In this document: piece after piece, positions 8,450 through 18,992 of the stretch | Layout of the letters: each line of letters starts with the position of its first letter | Position numbering within the stretch: position 1 is the first letter of the stretch | Source: Parabacteroides distasonis | GTDB lineage: Bacteria; Bacteroidota; Bacteroidia; Bacteroidales; Tannerellaceae | Direction of reading: 5' to 3' | DNA length: 64,000 bases | NCBI RefSeq assembly: GCF_004793765.1 | Contig: NZ_SRYM01000003.1 | Location: forward strand, 62,001 to 126,000 | Notes under the pieces: model-generated | Databases searched by the model: none | What the model was told of the DNA's origin: nothing | The model's input: only the letters and a program-made list of their open reading frames with translations | Program-made: the position numbers and the translations under genes

Positions 8450-9197
8450 CTCCCATCTCTTTCTTGATCCAGTCGTAACCTTTCTCTTCCAGTTCCAAGG
8501 CCAACTCCGGACCGGCGGTCTTCACGATACGGCCTTTGTAAAGCACATGCACCACATCCGGTTTGATGTAATCCAGCAGACGCTGATAGTGCGTGATTAC
8601 GATAGCGGCATTCTCCGGAGTCTTCAACTGGTTCACGCCATGCGCTACGATACGCAAGGCATCGATATCCAAGCCACTATCCGTCTCATCCAAGATCGCC
8701 AATTTCGGCTCCAGCATCGCCATCTGGAAGATCTCGTTCCGCTTTTTCTCTCCACCGGAGAAACCTTCGTTCACGCTACGGCTGGCCAGTTTATTATCCA
8801 GCTCGACGATCGCACGCTTCTCACGCATCAATTTCAAGAAGTCCGTAGCCGAAACCGGTTCCAGACCGTTATATTTACGATGCTCGTTCAACGCTGCACG
8901 CATAAAGTTCACCATACTGACCCCCGGGATCTCGACCGGATATTGGAAGCTCAAGAAAATACCCTCACGGCTACGATCCTCCGGAGAAAGATCCAGCAGA
9001 TTCTTACCGTTGAAGATAACCTCTCCTTCCGTTACCTCAAAAGCGGGATTACCTACTAATACACTACTTAACGTACTTTTTCCAGAACCGTTCGGTCCCA
9101 TGATAGCATGTACCTCACCCGCTTTCACCGACAGGTTGATACCTTTCAATATCTCTTTGCCATTTACGTTGGCATGCAAATTCTTAACCTCTAACAT
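8442..9197 (-). CDS. sufC: Fe-S cluster assembly ATPase SufC
   Basis: ABC-type ATPase (251 residues) that drives conformational change in the SufBC2D scaffold. Walker A GPNGSGKST is at residues 34-42, the signature is FSGGEKKR, and Walker B is LAILDETDSGLD. Length matches the family. It lies between sufB (46 nt upstream) and sufD (8 nt overlap). Confidence 0.97.
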   Translation of the reverse strand: MLEVKNLHANVNGKEILKGINLSVKAGEVHAIMGPNGSGKSTLSSVLVGNPAFEVTEGEVIFNGKNLLDLSPEDRSREGIFLSFQYPVEIPGVSMVNFMRAALNEHRKYNGLEPVSATDFLKLMREKRAIVELDNKLASRSVNEGFSGGEKKRNEIFQMAMLEPKLAILDETDSGLDIDALRIVAHGVNQLKTPENAAIVITHYQRLLDYIKPDVVHVLYKGRIVKTAGPELALELEEKGYDWIKKEMGDE

Positions 9198-9243
9198 CTT
9201 TTCTAATTGATAATTGAAAATTGAAAGTTGATAATTATCTTTT

Positions 9244-10689
9244 TCATCCTACGCTGCCTTCCAGCGAGATCGTTAGTAATTTCTGAGCCTCGACGGCGAA
9301 CTCCATCGGTAACTTATTCATTACTTCACGGGCATATCCGTTCACAATCAAGCCAACAGCCTCTTCTACCGAGATACCTCGTTGCTGGCAGTAGAACAAT
9401 TGCTCCTCGCTAATCTTACTCGTTGTAGCCTCATGCTCCACGATCGCCGTCTCATTCTGAATATCAGCGTAAGGAAACGTATGGGCTCCACAAGTAGAGC
9501 TTAATAGCAAACTATCGCATTGGCTATGATTACGGGCTCCTTCCGCACGGGCGGACACCTTCACCAACCCCCGATAGCTATTCTGGCTATGACCGGCAGA
9601 GATACCCTTGGATACGATCGTACTTTTCGTATTCTTACCCAGATGGATCATCTTCGTACCCGTATCGGCCTGTTGGTAATTATTGGTCACGGCAACCGAG
9701 TAAAACTCACCTACCGAGTTATCACCCGCCAAGATACAGCTCGGATATTTCCAAGTGATCGCCGAACCGGTCTCTACTTGCGTCCAAGAGATCTTGCTAC
9801 CCTCACCTTTGCACAAACCTCGTTTCGTCACGAAGTTATAGATACCGCCTTTACCTTCCTTATCACCCGGATACCAATTCTGTACGGTAGAATACTTCAC
9901 CTCGGCACGCTCGTTCGCCACGATCTCCACGATAGCGGCATGCAATTGGTTCTCGTCACGCATCGGTGCCGTACATCCTTCCAAATAACTTACATACGCC
10001 TCATCGTCTGCGACAATCAAGGTACGCTCGAACTGTCCGGTATTAGCAGCATTGATACGGAAATACGTACTCAGCTCCATCGGGCAACGTACGCCCTTCG
10101 GTATATAAACAAACGAACCGTCCGAGAACACGGCCGAATTCAAGGCGGCGAAGAAATTATCACGATAACCAACCACGCTGCCCAAATACTTCTGCACCAA
10201 GTCCGGATGATGTTGTACAGCCTCGCTGAACGAACAGAAAATAATCCCCTTCTCCGCAAGATTCTCCTTGAAAGTAGTCTTCACGGAAACACTATCCATC
10301 ACGGCGTCTACTGCCATTCCGCTTAAATGCTTCTGTTCTTCCAAAGGAATACCCAGTTTATCGAATGTTTTCAACAACTCAGGATCTACCTCATCCAAGC
10401 TCTTTGGTCCCTCTTTTTTCTTAGGGGCGGCATAATAGATAATGTCCTGATAATCGATCGGCGGGATATTCAAGTGAGGCCATGTAGGTATCTCCAACGT
10501 CTGCCAATGGCGAAAAGCCTTCAAACGAAACTCGAGCAGCCATTCCGGCTCGTTCTTCTTGGCAGAGATAATACGGACCGTCTCCTCGTCTAATCCACGA
10601 TGGATCACCTCCGTATCAATATCGGTAACGAAGCCATATTTATAATCTCCGCTCGTTACCTCATTAATTATATGATTTGAATCCTGCAT
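9244..10689 (-). CDS. sufB: Fe-S cluster assembly protein SufB
   Basis: SufB is the main scaffold on which the nascent Fe-S cluster is built. At 481 residues it has the full family length, with typical segments such as VPKGVRCP-like [28 protein letters not shown] and the C-terminal [20 protein letters not shown]. It opens the suf part of the operon, 30 nt after the CvpA-type gene. Confidence 0.97.
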   Translation of the reverse strand: MQDSNHIINEVTSGDYKYGFVTDIDTEVIHRGLDEETVRIISAKKNEPEWLLEFRLKAFRHWQTLEIPTWPHLNIPPIDYQDIIYYAAPKKKEGPKSLDEVDPELLKTFDKLGIPLEEQKHLSGMAVDAVMDSVSVKTTFKENLAEKGIIFCSFSEAVQHHPDLVQKYLGSVVGYRDNFFAALNSAVFSDGSFVYIPKGVRCPMELSTYFRINAANTGQFERTLIVADDEAYVSYLEGCTAPMRDENQLHAAIVEIVANERAEVKYSTVQNWYPGDKEGKGGIYNFVTKRGLCKGEGSKISWTQVETGSAITWKYPSCILAGDNSVGEFYSVAVTNNYQQADTGTKMIHLGKNTKSTIVSKGISAGHSQNSYRGLVKVSARAEGARNHSQCDSLLLSSTCGAHTFPYADIQNETAIVEHEATTSKISEEQLFYCQQRGISVEEAVGLIVNGYAREVMNKLPMEFAVEAQKLLTISLEGSVG

Positions 10690-10719
10690 AATTAAAAATT
10701 AACCATTGATAAAAGCCCT

Positions 10720-11211
10720 TCATTCTCCTAATGAAAACAAATTATGTGGGAAAATTGTTGGTACTATTTGCTTCACGCTATAATAAAAACGAGATTCTAT
10801 CTTCGATTGGCGATGAATCAAGACCGATCCGCGATCCACGAACTCCAGCGCATTCAACAGCAAACTGGTAAAGACCAAAACGACCAGCAACCCGAAAAAA
10901 CCACCAAACAAATGGTTGATAACGCTCAACGGTGTCGCCCCTACCACCTTGGTAACCAGTTCTCCCGCTAGAATAAACACCCCCATAATCAAGATAAAAC
11001 CCGCTATATAACTCAAGATCGTAACCCCTTCTTCTGGAAACCAACCCAACGCCAAGATATATCCTTTCAGCCAAGCCGCCGCTTTCCCGCAGAAAAAGAT
11101 CGCGATCACTAGGGCTATAAGCGAAACAACCTGTTTGATGATTCCATCAAACAGGCCTTTCACAAATCCTATCCCTGCCAGACATAGCAATGTAATGTCC
11201 AACCAGTTCAT
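10720..11211 (-). CDS. CvpA family membrane protein
   Basis: A 163-residue inner-membrane protein with about four hydrophobic helices, starting NWLDITLLCLAGIGFVKG, typical of the CvpA/colicin V production family. The function in Bacteroidetes is not established; E. coli CvpA affects colicin V export and envelope stress tolerance. It begins 2 nt after infB, so translation is probably coupled. Confidence 0.88.
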   Translation of the reverse strand: MNWLDITLLCLAGIGFVKGLFDGIIKQVVSLIALVIAIFFCGKAAAWLKGYILALGWFPEEGVTILSYIAGFILIMGVFILAGELVTKVVGATPLSVINHLFGGFFGLLVVLVFTSLLLNALEFVDRGSVLIHRQSKIESRFYYSVKQIVPTIFPHNLFSLGE

Positions 11212-11213
11212 CG

Positions 11214-14126
11214 TTATAACGTCTTCTTAATTTCTGTCTCTTCGTAAGCCTCGATCATATCGCCCACTTGGATATCGTTGAAGTTCGTAATATTCAAACC
11301 GCAATCCAAGCCAGCCACGACCTCTTTCGCATCGTCCTTGAAACGTTTCAAAGAGCCTAGCTCGCCGGCATAGATAACGATACCGTCACGTATCAAACGG
11401 ATCTTGTTCGTACGTTTGATCTTGCCTTCCTTAACCATACATCCGGCAACCGTACCAACCTTGGTGATCTTGAATACCTGCTGAACTTCCACATAAGCGG
11501 TAATCTCCTCCTTGATCTCCGGAGAAAGCATGCCTTCCATAGCACTCTTCACCTCCTCGATCGCATCGTAGATGATAGAGTACAAACGGATCTCCACACC
11601 TTCCTTCTCGGCGTTTCTACGCGCTTGCAAAGACGGACGAACTTGGAATCCGATAATGATAGCGTTCGAAGCCGCTGCCAAAACCACATCCGACTCGGAA
11701 ATCTGGCCAACCGCCTTGTGAATTACGTTCACCTGAATCTCCTCGGTAGACAAACGGATCAAGGAGTCGGACAATGCCTCTACGGAACCATCCACGTCAC
11801 CCTTCACGATCACGTTCAATTCTTGGAAATTGCCCACGGCGATACGACGTCCGATATCATCCAAAGTAAGCATCTTCTGCGTACGAAGACCTAACTCACG
11901 TTGCAATTGCTCACGACGGTTAGCGATCTCGCGCGCCTCTTGCTCAGTCTCCAATACATTAAATGTATCACCGGCCTGAGGAGCACCATTCAAACCGAGG
12001 ATCAATACCGGCTCGGAAGGACCAGCCTTCTCCACCCGTTGATTACGCTCGTTGAACATCGCCTTGATACGTCCTTGATGAGTTCCCGCCAAAACGATAT
12101 CTCCCATCTTCAACGTTCCGTTCTCCACCAATATAGTAGAGACATAGCCACGTCCCTTGTCCAAAGAAGACTCGATGATAGAACCAACCGCACGTCTTTT
12201 CGGATTCGCTTTCAAATCCAATAGGTCAGCCTCCAACAATACCTTCTCTAACAACTCCTCAACACCGATACCTTTCTTAGCGGAGATCTCTTGACTCTGG
12301 TACTTGCCACCCCAGTCTTCCACCAAGTAATTCATATTCGCCAACTCCTCCTTGATCTTCTCAGGATTAGCATGTGGCTTATCGATTTTATTAATAGCGA
12401 AAACAATAGGAACACCGGCAGCCGAAGCGTGATTGATCGCCTCAATCGTCTGAGGCATCACGTTATCATCAGCGGCCACGATAATAATCGCGATATCCGT
12501 CACCTTAGCACCACGTGCACGCATAGCGGTAAACGCCTCATGCCCCGGAGTATCCAAGAACGTGATATGGCGACCATTCTGTAACTTCACGTTGTAGGCT
12601 CCGATATGCTGCGTGATACCACCAGCCTCACCAGCAATTACGTTTGCGTTACGGATATTATCCAATAAAGAAGTCTTACCATGGTCAACGTGTCCCATCA
12701 CCGTTACGATAGGCGGACGGGCTACCCAATCCTCCTCGTTATCATCCTCCTCATCAGCATTGATAGCCTCAACAACATCTGCGCTTACATACTCAGTCTT
12801 AAAGCCGAACTCCTCAGCCACAATATTGATTGTCTCCGCATCCAAACGCTGGTTGATAGAAACCATGATGCCAATACTCATACAAGTACCGATAACCTCC
12901 GTTACAGATACGTCCATCATGTTCGCCAAATCGTTGGCCGTAACGAACTCAGTAAGCTTCAACACCTTGCTTTCCAGTTCTTCCTGTTCCATCAACTCGT
13001 GCTCACGCTTCACCGCCGCATCGCGTTTATCACGACGGTATTTAGCACCCTTATTATTCTTATTATTCTTGTTGGTCAAGCGAGCCAAAGTCTCCTTGAT
13101 CTGCTTTTGAACATCCTCTTCGCTAACTTCCACTTTCACCGGCTTCTTCAAGCGAGGCTTACGGTCGTTATTCGAACGATCGTCACGATTGGGACGCGGA
13201 TAATTCGTACCCGGTGTATTATTCACGTCTACCCGATCTTTCTTGATACGTTTACGCTTCTTCTTAGCGTCACCTTCCTCACCCGCTTTAGCAGGAGCGT
13301 TCGGTTTAATCAAAGTAGACGAATTCGGACCTTTATGAGGAGCGCCCGGACCGTTGTTATTATTACCCGACCGGTTATTATTAAACTTCTGCTTCTCATC
13401 ACGCTCTTTCCGCTTCTCCTCCTTCGTTTTCTTCTTCGGACGAGTCGATTGGTTAAGCGCATCCAAGTCAATCTTACCAGTTACCTTGATCTTTGACTCC
13501 AATTTAACCGAGTTCAAACGGAAAAGATTATCATTCTTTTCCGCATTCTTCTCTACTTCCGGTTTCACACTTTCCACCTTAGGTTCCACAACAACCGGTT
13601 GCTTCTCTACGGTTTTTCCTTTTTCCACTTCCACTACTATAACTTTTTCTTCTTTTTTCTCCGTGGGAGCCTGCGCAGGCTGCGCGGGTTTAACAGGAGC
13701 TTGAGCAGCGGGAGCGGCAGACGCTTCCTTCACTTTCAGCTCTTCCTTTACCTTAGGCTCTTCTTTCACTTTCGGCTCCTTAGCCTTCGGTTCTTCCTGC
13801 TGTTTTTTATGTTGTCCACCATCCAAATCGATATGACCCTTCATTACGATCTTAGGTCTGAATTCTTCCGGTATCACTGTCTTTATTTCCGCGGTCTTCT
13901 CTTCTTTCACAGAAGGGACCTCTTTCCGCACACGATCTGCCGCAAAACTACGATTTTTCTCAGGCAGATCCTTTCCAAACTCTTTTACGAGCAAAGCATA
14001 CTGTTCATCACTGATCCTCGTGTTGGGATTATCCTCAACCGAGAACCCATTCCGGTGCAGGAACTCAACCACCGTGTTGATTCCTACGTTCAATTTTCTC
14101 TGTACTTGAATTAATTTTATAGGCAT
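11214..14126 (-). CDS. infB: Translation initiation factor IF-2
   Basis: GTPase that brings fMet-tRNA to the 30S subunit and promotes subunit joining. The 970-residue protein has an IF2_N-like start ([20 protein letters not shown]), a long low-complexity charged linker rich in Lys, Glu and Pro (about 80-390), then the G domain with G1 GHVDHGKT at 478-485, DTPGHE and NKID, followed by domains II-IV. It lies 20 nt after nusA, as in many bacteria. Confidence 0.98.
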   Translation of the reverse strand: MPIKLIQVQRKLNVGINTVVEFLHRNGFSVEDNPNTRISDEQYALLVKEFGKDLPEKNRSFAADRVRKEVPSVKEEKTAEIKTVIPEEFRPKIVMKGHIDLDGGQHKKQQEEPKAKEPKVKEEPKVKEELKVKEASAAPAAQAPVKPAQPAQAPTEKKEEKVIVVEVEKGKTVEKQPVVVEPKVESVKPEVEKNAEKNDNLFRLNSVKLESKIKVTGKIDLDALNQSTRPKKKTKEEKRKERDEKQKFNNNRSGNNNNGPGAPHKGPNSSTLIKPNAPAKAGEEGDAKKKRKRIKKDRVDVNNTPGTNYPRPNRDDRSNNDRKPRLKKPVKVEVSEEDVQKQIKETLARLTNKNNKNNKGAKYRRDKRDAAVKREHELMEQEELESKVLKLTEFVTANDLANMMDVSVTEVIGTCMSIGIMVSINQRLDAETINIVAEEFGFKTEYVSADVVEAINADEEDDNEEDWVARPPIVTVMGHVDHGKTSLLDNIRNANVIAGEAGGITQHIGAYNVKLQNGRHITFLDTPGHEAFTAMRARGAKVTDIAIIIVAADDNVMPQTIEAINHASAAGVPIVFAINKIDKPHANPEKIKEELANMNYLVEDWGGKYQSQEISAKKGIGVEELLEKVLLEADLLDLKANPKRRAVGSIIESSLDKGRGYVSTILVENGTLKMGDIVLAGTHQGRIKAMFNERNQRVEKAGPSEPVLILGLNGAPQAGDTFNVLETEQEAREIANRREQLQRELGLRTQKMLTLDDIGRRIAVGNFQELNVIVKGDVDGSVEALSDSLIRLSTEEIQVNVIHKAVGQISESDVVLAAASNAIIIGFQVRPSLQARRNAEKEGVEIRLYSIIYDAIEEVKSAMEGMLSPEIKEEITAYVEVQQVFKITKVGTVAGCMVKEGKIKRTNKIRLIRDGIVIYAGELGSLKRFKDDAKEVVAGLDCGLNITNFNDIQVGDMIEAYEETEIKKTL

Positions 14127-14146
14127 ATCTAACTTTGTCGTAATAC

Positions 14147-15412
14147 TTATTCGTTACCTTCATCTTCAAATTCCGCAGATAAGATAGCTAAAAGATCGTC
14201 CACGGTCTGCTCTTCCAGATCGGCACGTTCAATAATCTCATTGCGGTCCATAGCAAGGACACTCTTCGCCGTATAGCATCCTGTATTCTTCAGTGCATCA
14301 ATCACCCAACTGTCAATCTCGTCAGAGAACTCATCCAAGTAGATATCCTCCTCGTCCGCTCCTTCGATATCACGGAATACGTCAATCGTATACTCAGTCA
14401 ACATACAAGCCAGCTTAATATTCAGACCGCCTTTACCGATCGCCAAAGAAACTTCCTCCGGACGTAGATAAACCTCAGCTTTCTTTTCTTCCTCATTCAC
14501 ACGGATAGAAGAGATCTTAGCCGGGCTTAAAGCACGCTGGATAAACAAAGAGAGATTTGAGGTGTAATTAATCACATCAATGTTCTCGTTTCTCAGCTCA
14601 CGAACGATACCATGGACACGAGAGCCTTTCATACCTACGCAAGCACCTACCGGATCAATACGGTCATCGTATGACTCGACAGCCACTTTGGCACGCTCTC
14701 CAGGAATGCGGGCAATCGCCTTGATCGTAATCAAGCCATCATTAATCTCCGGAACTTCCAACTCGAACAACCGTTGCAAGAAAACCTTATCCGTACGGGA
14801 AAGAAGGATCTTCGGGTTGTTATTATAGTTATCCACACGTTGAACGATCGCACGTACAGTCTCTCCCTTACGATAGAAATCAGTCGGGATTTGCTCGGAT
14901 TTAGGCAGTAGCAACTCATTACCATCGTCATCTAGCAACAGGATTTCTTTCTTCCACACCTGATAAACCTCAGCAGCGATGATGTGGCCGATTTTATCCT
15001 TATACTTAGCGTACAGGCTGTCTTTCTGCAATTCAAGTATCTTCGAAGCCAAAGTCTGGCGCAAGTTTAAGATCGCACGACGTCCGAAGTCCGCAAAATG
15101 CACCTCATCGGTCACCTCCTCACCCACCTCACAGTCGGCGTCGATTTTACGGGCCTCTGTCAACGTAAGCTGCAAGTTCTCATCCTCCAATTCATCATCA
15201 GCCACAACCGTACGGTTTCTCCAGATCTCGAAATCACCTTTCTCAGGGTTGATAATCACGTCATAGTTCTCATCCGTGCCAAACATCTTGGCGATCACGT
15301 TACGGAACGAATCTTCCAAAACGCTAATCATCGTATCTTTATCGATATTCTTTAACTCCTTGAACTCAGCAAGGGTGTCTATCATACTGATCGTTTCCTC
15401 TTTCTTGGCCAT
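14147..15412 (-). CDS. nusA: Transcription termination/antitermination factor NusA
   Basis: RNA polymerase-binding elongation factor. The 421 residues comprise the N-terminal polymerase-binding domain (1-130), an S1 domain (about 135-205), two KH domains (about 210-350; [11 protein letters not shown] and [13 protein letters not shown]), and an acidic C-terminal HhH-like tail. It follows rimP by 4 nt in the classic rimP-nusA-infB order. Confidence 0.98.
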   Translation of the reverse strand: MAKKEETISMIDTLAEFKELKNIDKDTMISVLEDSFRNVIAKMFGTDENYDVIINPEKGDFEIWRNRTVVADDELEDENLQLTLTEARKIDADCEVGEEVTDEVHFADFGRRAILNLRQTLASKILELQKDSLYAKYKDKIGHIIAAEVYQVWKKEILLLDDDGNELLLPKSEQIPTDFYRKGETVRAIVQRVDNYNNNPKILLSRTDKVFLQRLFELEVPEINDGLITIKAIARIPGERAKVAVESYDDRIDPVGACVGMKGSRVHGIVRELRNENIDVINYTSNLSLFIQRALSPAKISSIRVNEEEKKAEVYLRPEEVSLAIGKGGLNIKLACMLTEYTIDVFRDIEGADEEDIYLDEFSDEIDSWVIDALKNTGCYTAKSVLAMDRNEIIERADLEEQTVDDLLAILSAEFEDEGNE

Positions 15413-15416
15413 AATC

Positions 15417-15884
15417 TTACTTGAATCTTATTAAGTATTTTGTATATTTTATTTCATCAAATGTATACGACTCATCCTCTATCACGGTCACCTTTCGCTT
15501 AGCGCCCTCCGGCTTCACCTTCTTCTCGACAGAGACAACCACACCGTTCTCATCAGCGGATTTCAACACACCTGTCAGCTTCGAGCCGTTTTTCAACAAC
15601 ATCTCTACCTCGTTTCCGATGTTCTTGACGTATTGGCGAAGTACCTTGAAAGGAGAAGTAATGCCAGCGGAGCCAACCTCCAGCTCATAATCCTCGACGT
15701 CACGGTCCAGATGCTCCTCCAAATGCCGGCTCAACTCAGCGCAATCATCAATGCTTACCGCTTCATCGCTATCAATCTCAACGACTATCAGGTTCCCTGG
15801 TTTAATCACTACGTCCACTAAATAATTGCTTGAAGAGGCTAGTTTTTCCTCTACTAATCGGCTTACCACATTCTTTTCTATCAT
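15417..15884 (-). CDS. rimP: Ribosome maturation factor RimP
   Basis: RimP helps mature the 30S subunit. The chosen start gives 155 residues beginning MIEKNVVSRLVEEKL, the normal length. A longer frame to 15962 exists, but its first part lies upstream of or inside the predicted promoter (15952-15982), so it cannot be fully transcribed. Conserved LEVGSAGITSPFK is visible. First gene of the operon that runs through sufD. Confidence 0.93.
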   Translation of the reverse strand: MIEKNVVSRLVEEKLASSSNYLVDVVIKPGNLIVVEIDSDEAVSIDDCAELSRHLEEHLDRDVEDYELEVGSAGITSPFKVLRQYVKNIGNEVEMLLKNGSKLTGVLKSADENGVVVSVEKKVKPEGAKRKVTVIEDESYTFDEIKYTKYLIRFK

Positions 15885-15904
15885 ACACATATATGTTAAG
15901 AACA

Positions 15905-15940
15905 AAAGAAGGGGACTGCCCGCCCCCTCCTCAACTTCAC
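15905..15940 (-). promoter_or_regulatory. Hairpin in the rimP 5' leader
   Basis: The short leader of the operon contains a GC-rich hairpin (gaagggg...ccccctc on the plus strand, 15908-15929) with, on the minus strand, a following TTCTTTTGTTC run. It has the shape of a weak terminator or attenuator just ahead of rimP. Confidence 0.4.
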
Positions 15941-15951
15941 TTAATCGACCG

Positions 15952-15982
15952 CAAATATACAAAAAATCAATGAGTTCTCAAA
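15952..15982 (-). promoter_or_regulatory. Promoter of the rimP-nusA-infB-cvpA-sufBCD operon
   Basis: Minus strand TTTG (15979-15982), exactly 19 nt, then TATATTTG (15952-15959): a full match to the Bacteroidetes promoter consensus. Predicted RNA start near 15945, about 60 nt ahead of rimP. Confidence 0.75.
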
Positions 15983-16012
15983 ATATCTACATCTTTTTGC
16001 AGAAAAAATTAA

Positions 16013-16020
16013 TATCTTTG
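16013..16020 (+). promoter_or_regulatory. -7 element of the thiamine operon
   Basis: TATCTTTG, ending 5 nt before the first base of the riboswitch stem, which is where the RNA should start. No good -33 element at 19-21 nt was found. Confidence 0.6.
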
Positions 16021-16025
16021 CTGCC

Positions 16026-16119
16026 GAATACGAAGGGGTGCTCGCAAAATCCTTCACGAAAGGAGCGGGCTGAGATCATACCCATAGAACCTGTACAGGT
16101 AATGCTGTCGTAGGGATTC
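16026..16119 (+). ncRNA. TPP riboswitch (THI element)
   Basis: The thiamine pyrophosphate aptamer is recognisable from its conserved blocks: GGGGTGC, GGGCTGAGATCATACCC, GAACCTGTACAGGTAATGC and CGTAGGGA. The closing stem P1 pairs GAAT (16026-16029) with ATTC (16116-16119). It lies 57 nt before the receptor gene and should lower expression of the whole transport and phosphorylation operon when TPP is plentiful. Whether it acts on transcription or translation is not clear; I saw no obvious terminator stem after it. Confidence 0.95.
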
Positions 16120-16176
16120 ATGCTTCTCCCATCCTTTCTATTCATCTATTTAGTTTTAAAACAAAAAGATGAAAAG

Positions 16177-18375
16177 ATGAAAAATGTATTGGTTATCTTG
16201 GCCGGCTCCTTGTTGGCTACAACCGCCAAGGCACAAATGCCCAGTCCGGTCGACTCCTTGAAAATCTCAAAAGACGTATCTTTGGATGAAGTGGTTATTA
16301 CCGCTACCAAAGTCGGGAAAGAGACCCCGGTAGCCTACAGCGACATCTCCAAACAAGAGCTAAGCAGCCGCAACAACGGGCAAGGTATCCCATTCCTTAT
16401 CTCCCAATCCCCGTCTGTTATCATGACATCGGATGCCGGAACAGGTATCGGTTACTCCGGTTTTCGCATCCGAGGTACAGATGCGAACCGTATCAATATC
16501 ACGATCAATGGCGTACCGGTTAATGACTCCGAGTCTCATACCGTATTCTGGGCTAATATGGCCGATATAGCCTCCTCGGTAGAATCGATCCAGATCCAAC
16601 GAGGCGCTGGAACCTCTACAAACGGAGCCGCAGCTTTTGGCGCTACGGTCGCCATGCAAACCGAGAGACCGTCTTTAAAGCCTTATGGCGAATATTCCGT
16701 ATCGGCAGGTTCTTTCGGTACGCTGAAACATACGGTAAAAGGCGGTACCGGATTACTATACGATCATTTCGCTTTCGATGCCCGCTACTCCAATATCCGT
16801 AGCGACGGTTTTATCGATCGTGCCTCCGCCCGTATGAGCTCTTACTATGCCTCCGCCGCTTTCTATGCCGATAATACACTGGTTAAATTCCAAGCCTTCG
16901 GAAACAGCGAGAAAACCTATCAAGCATGGAACGGTGTTCCTTCTTATTTGCTTGAGACGGATCGTAGCTACAATCCATGCGGAGAATATGAGGAAGGTGG
17001 AGTGAAGAAGTTTTATAATAACCAAACGGACAATTACTGGCAACACAACTACCATTTAATGGCCAGCCAGCGTATCGGAGATTTCTGGAATATGAACCTG
17101 ACCCTTCATTACACCGATGGTAACGGATATTACGAGGATTATAAATCGCAAGCCAAATTCAGCAGTTATAAACTACCGGAATATATCGATCCGGAAGGTA
17201 ATACCGTAAAAAAGGCAGACCTCGTGCGCCGTAAATGGCTCGACAATTATTTCTATGGGGCCGTTTATACCGCGAACTATCAACGTAGCGACACACGACT
17301 TACGCTGGGAACCGCCGCCAACAACTATGTAGGCGACCATTTTGGCCGGGTAATGTGGACAAAAAGCGCAAACGTCTTACCACAACCGGATTACGAATAT
17401 TATCGCAATACCGGTAAGAAATTAGACTACAACGTATACGCTAAATTGACTCAACGTCTTTCCCCTCTTTTCACCGGCTATATGGACTTACAATACCGTG
17501 GGATCCATTATACCATTAAGGGAAACGATGACAAAGCCGGGGAAGGACTGGACATTCGTAAGAACTGGAACTTCTTCAACCCGAAAGCCGGTATAAACTT
17601 TCATAACAACGGCCATAACGCATTCGTCTCTTTCTCCGTCGCTAACCGGGAGCCAAACCGTGACAATTTCACGGAAGCAGGTCCTGAAGAGCGTCCTACC
17701 CACGAGACCTTATATGATTATGAGGCTGGTTATAGTTTTGGCAATGACTATTTCCGGATTGGGGCCAATCTCTATTTCATGGATTATAACAACCAATTGA
17801 TCCTGACCGGCAAAATTAGCGAGATCGGCGAGGCCCTCACTTCCAATATAAAGAATAGCTACCGAATGGGCATCGAGCTTACCGGAGGTGCACAAATCAC
17901 CTCTTGGCTGAATTGGAACGCAAACGCAACCCTCAGCCAAAATAAAATCAAGCATTTCGTGGAATACGTGGATAATTGGGATACCGGAGGACAAGAAATC
18001 AACAATCTAGGCACAACAAATATAGCTTTCTCCCCTAATCTAATGGCGAACAGCATGTTCGATTTCGTTTACAAAGGATTTATCGCTAGTTTCAACTCGC
18101 AAATAGTAGGTCGCCAATACATAGACAACTCAAGCAACAAGGACCGTTCCATCGATCCCTACTTTATCAATAGCCTACGCATCGGTTACGCCTTCCAGCC
18201 TAAGTTTATGAAAGAAATAACCCTAGACGTGACTATCAACAACCTCTTCAACGAGAAGTACGAGACCAACGCATGGGTATACTCTTATATCGAAAACGGC
18301 ACACGCAAAAAGGATGACGGTTATTTCACCCAAGCCGGCACGAACGCCATGGCCAGAGTAATCTTCAAGTTCTAA
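16177..18375 (+). CDS. TonB-dependent outer membrane thiamine receptor (OMthi type)
   Basis: A 732-residue TonB-dependent receptor: signal peptide ending at TTAKAQ, TonB-box region near VDEVVITATKV-like LDEVVITATK, plug domain (about 40-160), and a beta-barrel ending in VIFKF. It lacks the N-terminal regulatory domain of SusC proteins. Its position directly after a TPP riboswitch and before PnuT and TPK marks it as the outer-membrane thiamine importer known as OMthi in Bacteroides. The start at 16177 is preferred over an in-frame ATG at 16120 because it begins a clean signal peptide (MKNVLVILAGSLL) and the earlier ATG abuts the riboswitch. Confidence 0.93.
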   Translation: MKNVLVILAGSLLATTAKAQMPSPVDSLKISKDVSLDEVVITATKVGKETPVAYSDISKQELSSRNNGQGIPFLISQSPSVIMTSDAGTGIGYSGFRIRGTDANRINITINGVPVNDSESHTVFWANMADIASSVESIQIQRGAGTSTNGAAAFGATVAMQTERPSLKPYGEYSVSAGSFGTLKHTVKGGTGLLYDHFAFDARYSNIRSDGFIDRASARMSSYYASAAFYADNTLVKFQAFGNSEKTYQAWNGVPSYLLETDRSYNPCGEYEEGGVKKFYNNQTDNYWQHNYHLMASQRIGDFWNMNLTLHYTDGNGYYEDYKSQAKFSSYKLPEYIDPEGNTVKKADLVRRKWLDNYFYGAVYTANYQRSDTRLTLGTAANNYVGDHFGRVMWTKSANVLPQPDYEYYRNTGKKLDYNVYAKLTQRLSPLFTGYMDLQYRGIHYTIKGNDDKAGEGLDIRKNWNFFNPKAGINFHNNGHNAFVSFSVANREPNRDNFTEAGPEERPTHETLYDYEAGYSFGNDYFRIGANLYFMDYNNQLILTGKISEIGEALTSNIKNSYRMGIELTGGAQITSWLNWNANATLSQNKIKHFVEYVDNWDTGGQEINNLGTTNIAFSPNLMANSMFDFVYKGFIASFNSQIVGRQYIDNSSNKDRSIDPYFINSLRIGYAFQPKFMKEITLDVTINNLFNEKYETNAWVYSYIENGTRKKDDGYFTQAGTNAMARVIFKF

Positions 18376-18387
18376 TTAATTTTCAAT

Positions 18388-18975
18388 ATGGTTTGGCTAG
18401 AATACTTCGGAGTAATAACCGGTCTACTCTATCTCCTTCTGGAGATTAAACAACATAGGGCCATGTGGGTGGTGGGATTCCTTACCTCTCTCGTGTATAT
18501 ATTTGTCTTCCTGTTCGCTAAAATTTATGCGAACATGGGATTGCAAACCTATTACGTAGTAATCAGCATATACGGTTTCTATCAATGGACCCGGAAAAAG
18601 CATGAGATACACTCGGAAAACGACGGTCTTCCTTCCGGCCATATCCTATACACCCATCTGAGCATTCCGCTTTTCATAGGGATCACCGGGACACTGGCCG
18701 TCGTATTCGCCATCCTAGGGTATATCCTTTATCAATTCACGGACTCTCCTATCCCCGTAGGCGATGCGTTCACCACCTCGGTAGGTATCGTCGCCACGTG
18801 GATGCTAGCAAGAAGAATCATCGAGCATTGGATTTTTTGGGTAATCGTAAACCTCGTTTCCGTATATCTTTATTACCTTCGGGGCTTGTATCCAACGATG
18901 CTACTCTATTTTTGCTATGCGGCACTAGCCGTAGTAGGCTATTACAATTGGCGGAAGAAAGGGGAAGAGTTTTAA
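18388..18975 (+). CDS. pnuT: PnuT thiamine transporter (PnuC family)
   Basis: A 195-residue inner-membrane protein with about seven hydrophobic segments and the PnuC-type motif FYQWTRKK (typical W-x-x-W/QWxRK region). PnuC homologues carry nicotinamide riboside by facilitated diffusion; those under TPP riboswitches carry thiamine and are called PnuT. It begins 12 nt after the receptor gene and is followed by the kinase that traps thiamine by phosphorylation. Confidence 0.9.
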   Translation: MVWLEYFGVITGLLYLLLEIKQHRAMWVVGFLTSLVYIFVFLFAKIYANMGLQTYYVVISIYGFYQWTRKKHEIHSENDGLPSGHILYTHLSIPLFIGITGTLAVVFAILGYILYQFTDSPIPVGDAFTTSVGIVATWMLARRIIEHWIFWVIVNLVSVYLYYLRGLYPTMLLYFCYAALAVVGYYNWRKKGEEF

Positions 18976-18992
18976 TTACAATTATATGAATT

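Noticed and set aside
8547-9210. Plus-strand frames opposite sufC
   Set aside because: Antisense shadows of a conserved ABC ATPase gene.
12681-13496. Long plus-strand frames opposite infB
   Set aside because: They are shadows of a low-complexity coding region; no family-like sequence.
15885-15962. Longer rimP start
   Set aside because: The extra 26 residues lie in the leader and promoter and do not match the family.
16120-16176. Thiamine receptor starting at 16120
   Set aside because: The ATG directly abuts the riboswitch and the added residues are not a better signal peptide.
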